DNA from: an uncultured Bacteroidota bacterium
GTDB lineage: Bacteria > Bacteroidota > Bacteroidia > Chitinophagales > Chitinophagaceae
Length of the DNA stretch: 64,000 nt
NCBI GenBank assembly: GCA_903824725.1
Contig: CAIJXU010000064.1
Span: forward strand, 186,001-250,000
Direction: 5' to 3'
Within the stretch, counting starts at the first letter, position 1. The number at the start of each line of letters is the position of its first letter. The position numbers and the translations under genes were made by a program. A model generated the notes under the pieces. It did no database searches. It was given only the letters and a program-made list of their open reading frames with translations, and was not told the origin of the DNA. Shown in pieces: positions 60,453-64,000 of this stretch.

Positions 60453-61265
60453 ATGTCTCATTTGTGGAAGGCCTACTTTATCTTTTCTGAAAAAGAAAAA
60501 AAGGGGATCATTGTTTTAGGTTGCATATTAACCACTAGTATCCTACTGAGTTTTTTGATGAGTCCCCAAAAACAAAGTGTATCAAAAAATGCAAAAGTCA
60601 ATTTAACACCCATTCACTTATTTAAATTTGATCCCAATACCATTGATAGTTTAGCCGCTTTATCATTGGGTATTCCGCCAAAGCAAGTAAAAACACTAAT
60701 TCATTATCGAGAAAAAGGGGGAAGATTTTATAAAAAAGAAGATATTTTTAAATTGTATGGTCTAGATAAAAAACTTGCAGAAAAACTATTACCAATGATT
60801 GAATTGTCTTCAATTCCAAATACTAGAAAATTCGAGAGGTATAAAAATAAAAGTGATGTTTTTTGGAAAATGGACATCAACACTGCAGATGCGAATGAAT
60901 GGTCAACTAAAACCAAGTTGCCATTTCATATTATTCAACAAATCATTCAATATAAAAATCATTTAGGTGGATTTAGTTCGGTCAAACAATTAAATAAAGT
61001 ATATGGCTTAGGTGACACTAGTTATCAACTTTTGCGACCTCATTTAATAGTCCAAAAAAACTTTAAAGCGACTTTAAATAGCAGTACTATGAATTTTGAA
61101 CAATGGAAATCACTTGGCTTATTTGATGACCAACAAATATTTCAAATTTTAAAAATAAGGAAACAACAAGCGGGGCAAATCACCTGGCGTCATTTGGTTA
61201 TTTTGTTTGATTTGCCACAAAATCAAGCCCTTTGGTTAAAAACCCAAATTGTCATAAGTGATTGA
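60453..61265 (+). CDS. Membrane-anchored ComEA-like helix-hairpin-helix protein
   Basis: N-terminal TM; repeated HhH: FDPNTIDSLAALSLGIPPKQVKTLIHYREKGG and MDINTADANEWSTKTKLPFHIIQQIIQYKNHLGG. Confidence 0.85.
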   Translation: MSHLWKAYFIFSEKEKKGIIVLGCILTTSILLSFLMSPQKQSVSKNAKVNLTPIHLFKFDPNTIDSLAALSLGIPPKQVKTLIHYREKGGRFYKKEDIFKLYGLDKKLAEKLLPMIELSSIPNTRKFERYKNKSDVFWKMDINTADANEWSTKTKLPFHIIQQIIQYKNHLGGFSSVKQLNKVYGLGDTSYQLLRPHLIVQKNFKATLNSSTMNFEQWKSLGLFDDQQIFQILKIRKQQAGQITWRHLVILFDLPQNQALWLKTQIVISD

Positions 61266-61390
61266 TAAACAATATAATGTGAAGCTCGAACAGCGGGTCT
61301 GTATAAAATCTAACTAAAAAAAGATTTCAGTCTAAAAAAAAGTATTAGTTTGAGTTAGGATTAAGTTCCTAGTTTTCGATTGCTTGCTTG

Positions 61391-61414
61391 AAAATCCTCC
61401 TTCGGGAGGATTTT
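61391..61414. terminator. Hairpin with UUCG loop between convergent genes, likely terminator
   Basis: AAAATCCTCC-TTCG-GGAGGATTTT perfect stem. Confidence 0.75.
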
Positions 61415-61439
61415 ACTTTTATAACCTAGTTGCAAACAA

Positions 61440-61589
61440 TTACTTCCCTGCTTTGAAAATTTGATTTACTGCACCACCCAACATTGGGAATTTTTCTTTT
61501 ACAAAAGCTGCAATGGTTTCAATAGATTGCTTTGCTTGTTCTGGAGTAACGCCAGTTTCTTTTACTAAACGATCAATAAGTTCTTGCAT
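61440..61589 (-). CDS. 49-aa small protein missing from the ORF track
   Basis: minus translation MQELIDRLVKETGVTPEQAKQSIETIAAFVKEKFPMLGGAVNQIFKAGK*. Confidence 0.78.
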   Translation of the reverse strand: MQELIDRLVKETGVTPEQAKQSIETIAAFVKEKFPMLGGAVNQIFKAGK

Positions 61590-61627
61590 AATGATGATTT
61601 TAAAGTGGTTGTAATAGTATAAATGAG

Positions 61628-62863
61628 CTAAGCCACTTTTAAAGTGCTTAACTTACTTTTATTAAACATGTTTTTAGCGTAATCAAGTGTTACATTAAAT
61701 TCGGTCGCATTAGTGCCTGGCATTTCAAACATCGCTTGTGTAAATAAACTTTCACAAATACTTCTCAATCCTCTCGCGCCTAATTTATATTCCATTGCCT
61801 TTTCAACTATATAATCATATACTTCATTGTCAATGGTTAACTTAATTTTTTCAATTGCGAATAATTGAGTGTATTGTTTTATGAGTGCATTTTTTGGTTC
61901 GGTTAAAATACTTCTCAAAGTAATGGCATCTAATGGCTCAAGATAGGTGATGATCGGAAGTCGGCCTAAAAGTTCAGGAATTAAACCAAAGCCTTTAATG
62001 TCCTGTGCATTCACAAATCTCAATAAATTTTTTCGTTGTAATTCTTGCTCATTTTTATTGACACTAAACCCAATGGCATTGGTATTAATGCGTCTAGCAA
62101 TGATTTTATCTATGCCGTCAAATGCGCCACCACAAATGAATAAAATATTTTTTGTATCTACTTTAATCATTTTTTGATCTGGGTGCTTGCGTCCCCCTTG
62201 AGGTGGAACAAGCACTTCGGTACCTTCTAGCATTTTTAATAAGCCTTGTTGTACGCCCTCGCCACTTACATCACGGGTAATGGATGGATTATCACCTTTG
62301 CGTGCAATTTTATCTATCTCATCTATATATACAATGCCTCTTTGCGCTGCTTCCACATCGTAGTCGCAATTTTGTAATAATCTAGTAAGCATGCTTTCTA
62401 CATCTTCACCAACATAACCCGCTTCTGTAAATACAGTAGCATCTACAATTGCAAAAGGGACATTGAGTAATTTTGCAATGGTTTTAGCAAGCAAGGTTTT
62501 ACCTGTACCCGTTTCTCCAATCATGATGACATTGCTTTTTTCAATCTCAACTTCGTTCTTGGTCGTCACTGGTAAATTGATACGCTTAAAGTGATTGTAA
62601 ACAGCGACACATAATATTTTTTTAGCATCATCTTGCCCAATAATATATTGATCCAAAAATGCTTTAATGGCCATTGGTTTTTGCACTTTCAAATTACCTG
62701 CCTTCCCGTCCGCCTTTTTTTGGTGAAATTCTTTTTGAATAATTTCATGCGCATGCTCAATACAGTGCTCGCAGATATGTCCTTCTTGGCCAGCGATTAG
62801 AATTTTAACTTCTTCGCGCTTGCGACCACAAAATGAACATTGTATTGCTTCTATTTTAGCCAT
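61628..62863 (-). CDS. clpX: ATP-dependent Clp protease ATP-binding subunit ClpX
   Basis: Cys4 zinc domain [47 protein letters not shown]. Confidence 0.97.
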   Translation of the reverse strand: MAKIEAIQCSFCGRKREEVKILIAGQEGHICEHCIEHAHEIIQKEFHQKKADGKAGNLKVQKPMAIKAFLDQYIIGQDDAKKILCVAVYNHFKRINLPVTTKNEVEIEKSNVIMIGETGTGKTLLAKTIAKLLNVPFAIVDATVFTEAGYVGEDVESMLTRLLQNCDYDVEAAQRGIVYIDEIDKIARKGDNPSITRDVSGEGVQQGLLKMLEGTEVLVPPQGGRKHPDQKMIKVDTKNILFICGGAFDGIDKIIARRINTNAIGFSVNKNEQELQRKNLLRFVNAQDIKGFGLIPELLGRLPIITYLEPLDAITLRSILTEPKNALIKQYTQLFAIEKIKLTIDNEVYDYIVEKAMEYKLGARGLRSICESLFTQAMFEMPGTNATEFNVTLDYAKNMFNKSKLSTLKVA

Positions 62864-62878
62864 GATTTTTTAAATTAA

Positions 62879-63502
62879 TTAAAGCGATTTTGCTATTTTA
62901 TCTACTATTCCATAAGCCACCGCTTCTTTTGCATTCATCCAGTAATCCCTATCAAAATCGGCCATAATTTGTTCTACTTTTTTACCACAGTTATTGGCTA
63001 ATATTTGAGCGCCTAATTCCTTTGTTTTTCGGATTTGCTCTGCTTGAATTTCAATATCGGCACTCGTCGCTTGAAAATAACCACCAATACTAGGCTGATG
63101 TATCATGACTTCGCCATGTGGAAATATGGTTCGTTTTCCTTTTTCACCCATACTTAATAAGATAGATCCCATACTTGCAGCCAAGCCCATACAAATAGTA
63201 TGAACAGGACTTTTAATTAAGTTCATGGTATCAAACATAACCATTCCGCTCGTCACCACACCGCCTGGGCTATTGATATAAAATTTTATCTCGGCGCCTG
63301 GTTTGTCGGCATCCAATAATAATAATTTGGTTACAATATCTTTTGCTGATTTGTCGTCTACTACGCCCCATAAATAAATAGCTCTTTTTTCAAAAAAGAT
63401 CTGTTCCATTTTTTTATTCAAAAATCCAGGGCCGCTTTCTTCCTTTTTATTTTCTTTAGGGTCTTCGTCGTCCTCCATTAAAAATTGATTCGTAATTATC
63501 AT
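62879..63502 (-). CDS. clpP: ClpP protease subunit (second paralog, acidic N-terminal extension)
   Basis: GLAASMGSILLS, GEVMIHQPS, DFDRDYWM triad contexts. Confidence 0.95.
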   Translation of the reverse strand: MIITNQFLMEDDEDPKENKKEESGPGFLNKKMEQIFFEKRAIYLWGVVDDKSAKDIVTKLLLLDADKPGAEIKFYINSPGGVVTSGMVMFDTMNLIKSPVHTICMGLAASMGSILLSMGEKGKRTIFPHGEVMIHQPSIGGYFQATSADIEIQAEQIRKTKELGAQILANNCGKKVEQIMADFDRDYWMNAKEAVAYGIVDKIAKSL

Positions 63503-63524
63503 ACAATTATTTTTATTGCTTCTT

Positions 63525-64000
63525 TTATTTTTTAACTTTTCTTGGGTTGGTTAATAATACCTCATCTACCAATCCGTATGCTTTTCCTTCGGCTGCTGTC
63601 ATCCAAAAATCTCGATCACAATCCTTTGCCACTATATCCACTTCCTTGTGAGTATGGTGTGCAATCACTTCATATAATTCGTGTCTTAATTTTTTAATTT
63701 CACGTGCTGTTATTTCAATATCTGAAGCTTGTCCACCAATCGCACCACTAGGTTGGTGTAACATAATACGACTGTGTTTTAAAGCAGTTCTTTTTCCTTC
63801 TACCCCTGCACACAATAAAATCGCACCCATGCTTGCTGCCATTCCTGTACAGATGGTAGCTACATCTGGGCTTATAAATTGCATGGTATCATAAATGCCT
63901 AATCCAGCATATACGCTACCGCCTGGACTGTTGATATACATTTGAATATCCTTTGTACGATCGGTACTTTCTAAAAATAGTAATTGCGCTGTAACGATAT
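63525..64000 (-). CDS. clpP: ClpP protease subunit (first paralog), truncated by window end
   Basis: reads through to the window edge: [32 protein letters not shown]...; [23 protein letters not shown]. Confidence 0.95.
   Translation of the reverse strand, partial: IVTAQLLFLESTDRTKDIQMYINSPGGSVYAGLGIYDTMQFISPDVATICTGMAASMGAILLCAGVEGKRTALKHSRIMLHQPSGAIGGQASDIEITAREIKKLRHELYEVIAHHTHKEVDIVAKDCDRDFWMTAAEGKAYGLVDEVLLTNPRKVKK

Noticed and set aside
61275-61305. tRNA-like string (TTCGAGC on minus strand) near the comEA-like gene end
   Set aside because: No complementary T-stem, acceptor or anticodon arm could be paired; not a tRNA.

Overview
This 64 kb window is AT-rich chromosomal DNA from a Bacteroidota bacterium, probably of the Chitinophagaceae type. 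That placement is inferred from the LpxC-FabZ fusion, DUF3098, DUF4783, the pheT-zapA-rny cluster and TAnnTTTG promoters. Almost all of it is core housekeeping: dnaX, dnaB, pheT, zapA, rny, rplS, gatA, purA, RSH, atpBEFHA, rsmA, greA, ruvC, uppP, ftsX, leuS, ruvB, recQ, copA, lpxD-lpxC/fabZ-lpxA, clpX-clpP-clpP. I saw no mobile element, CRISPR array, rRNA or tRNA, and no obvious accessory defence or metabolic island. The most interesting signals are regulatory. (1) An A10 tract in dnaX lies just after the AAA+/domain III region, with immediate stops in both alternative frames, which predicts a slippage-made gamma subunit. (2) A TATATTTG promoter is followed by an immediate hairpin-U8 in the greA leader, resembling GraL. 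(3) The zapA-rny gap is structured and may hold a 6S-like RNA. (4) Four DnaA-box-like sequences lie upstream of dnaB, beside a pheT leader with a short aromatic ORF and a terminator-like hairpin. (5) A perfect 11-bp hairpin lies between atpE and atpF, and atpG is missing after atpA. (6) A stand-alone ABC ATPase in the lipid A operon has Asn at the H-loop position. (7) A 49-aa ORF is absent from the supplied ORF track. No search or folding software was run; all calls come from reading the sequence and translations.
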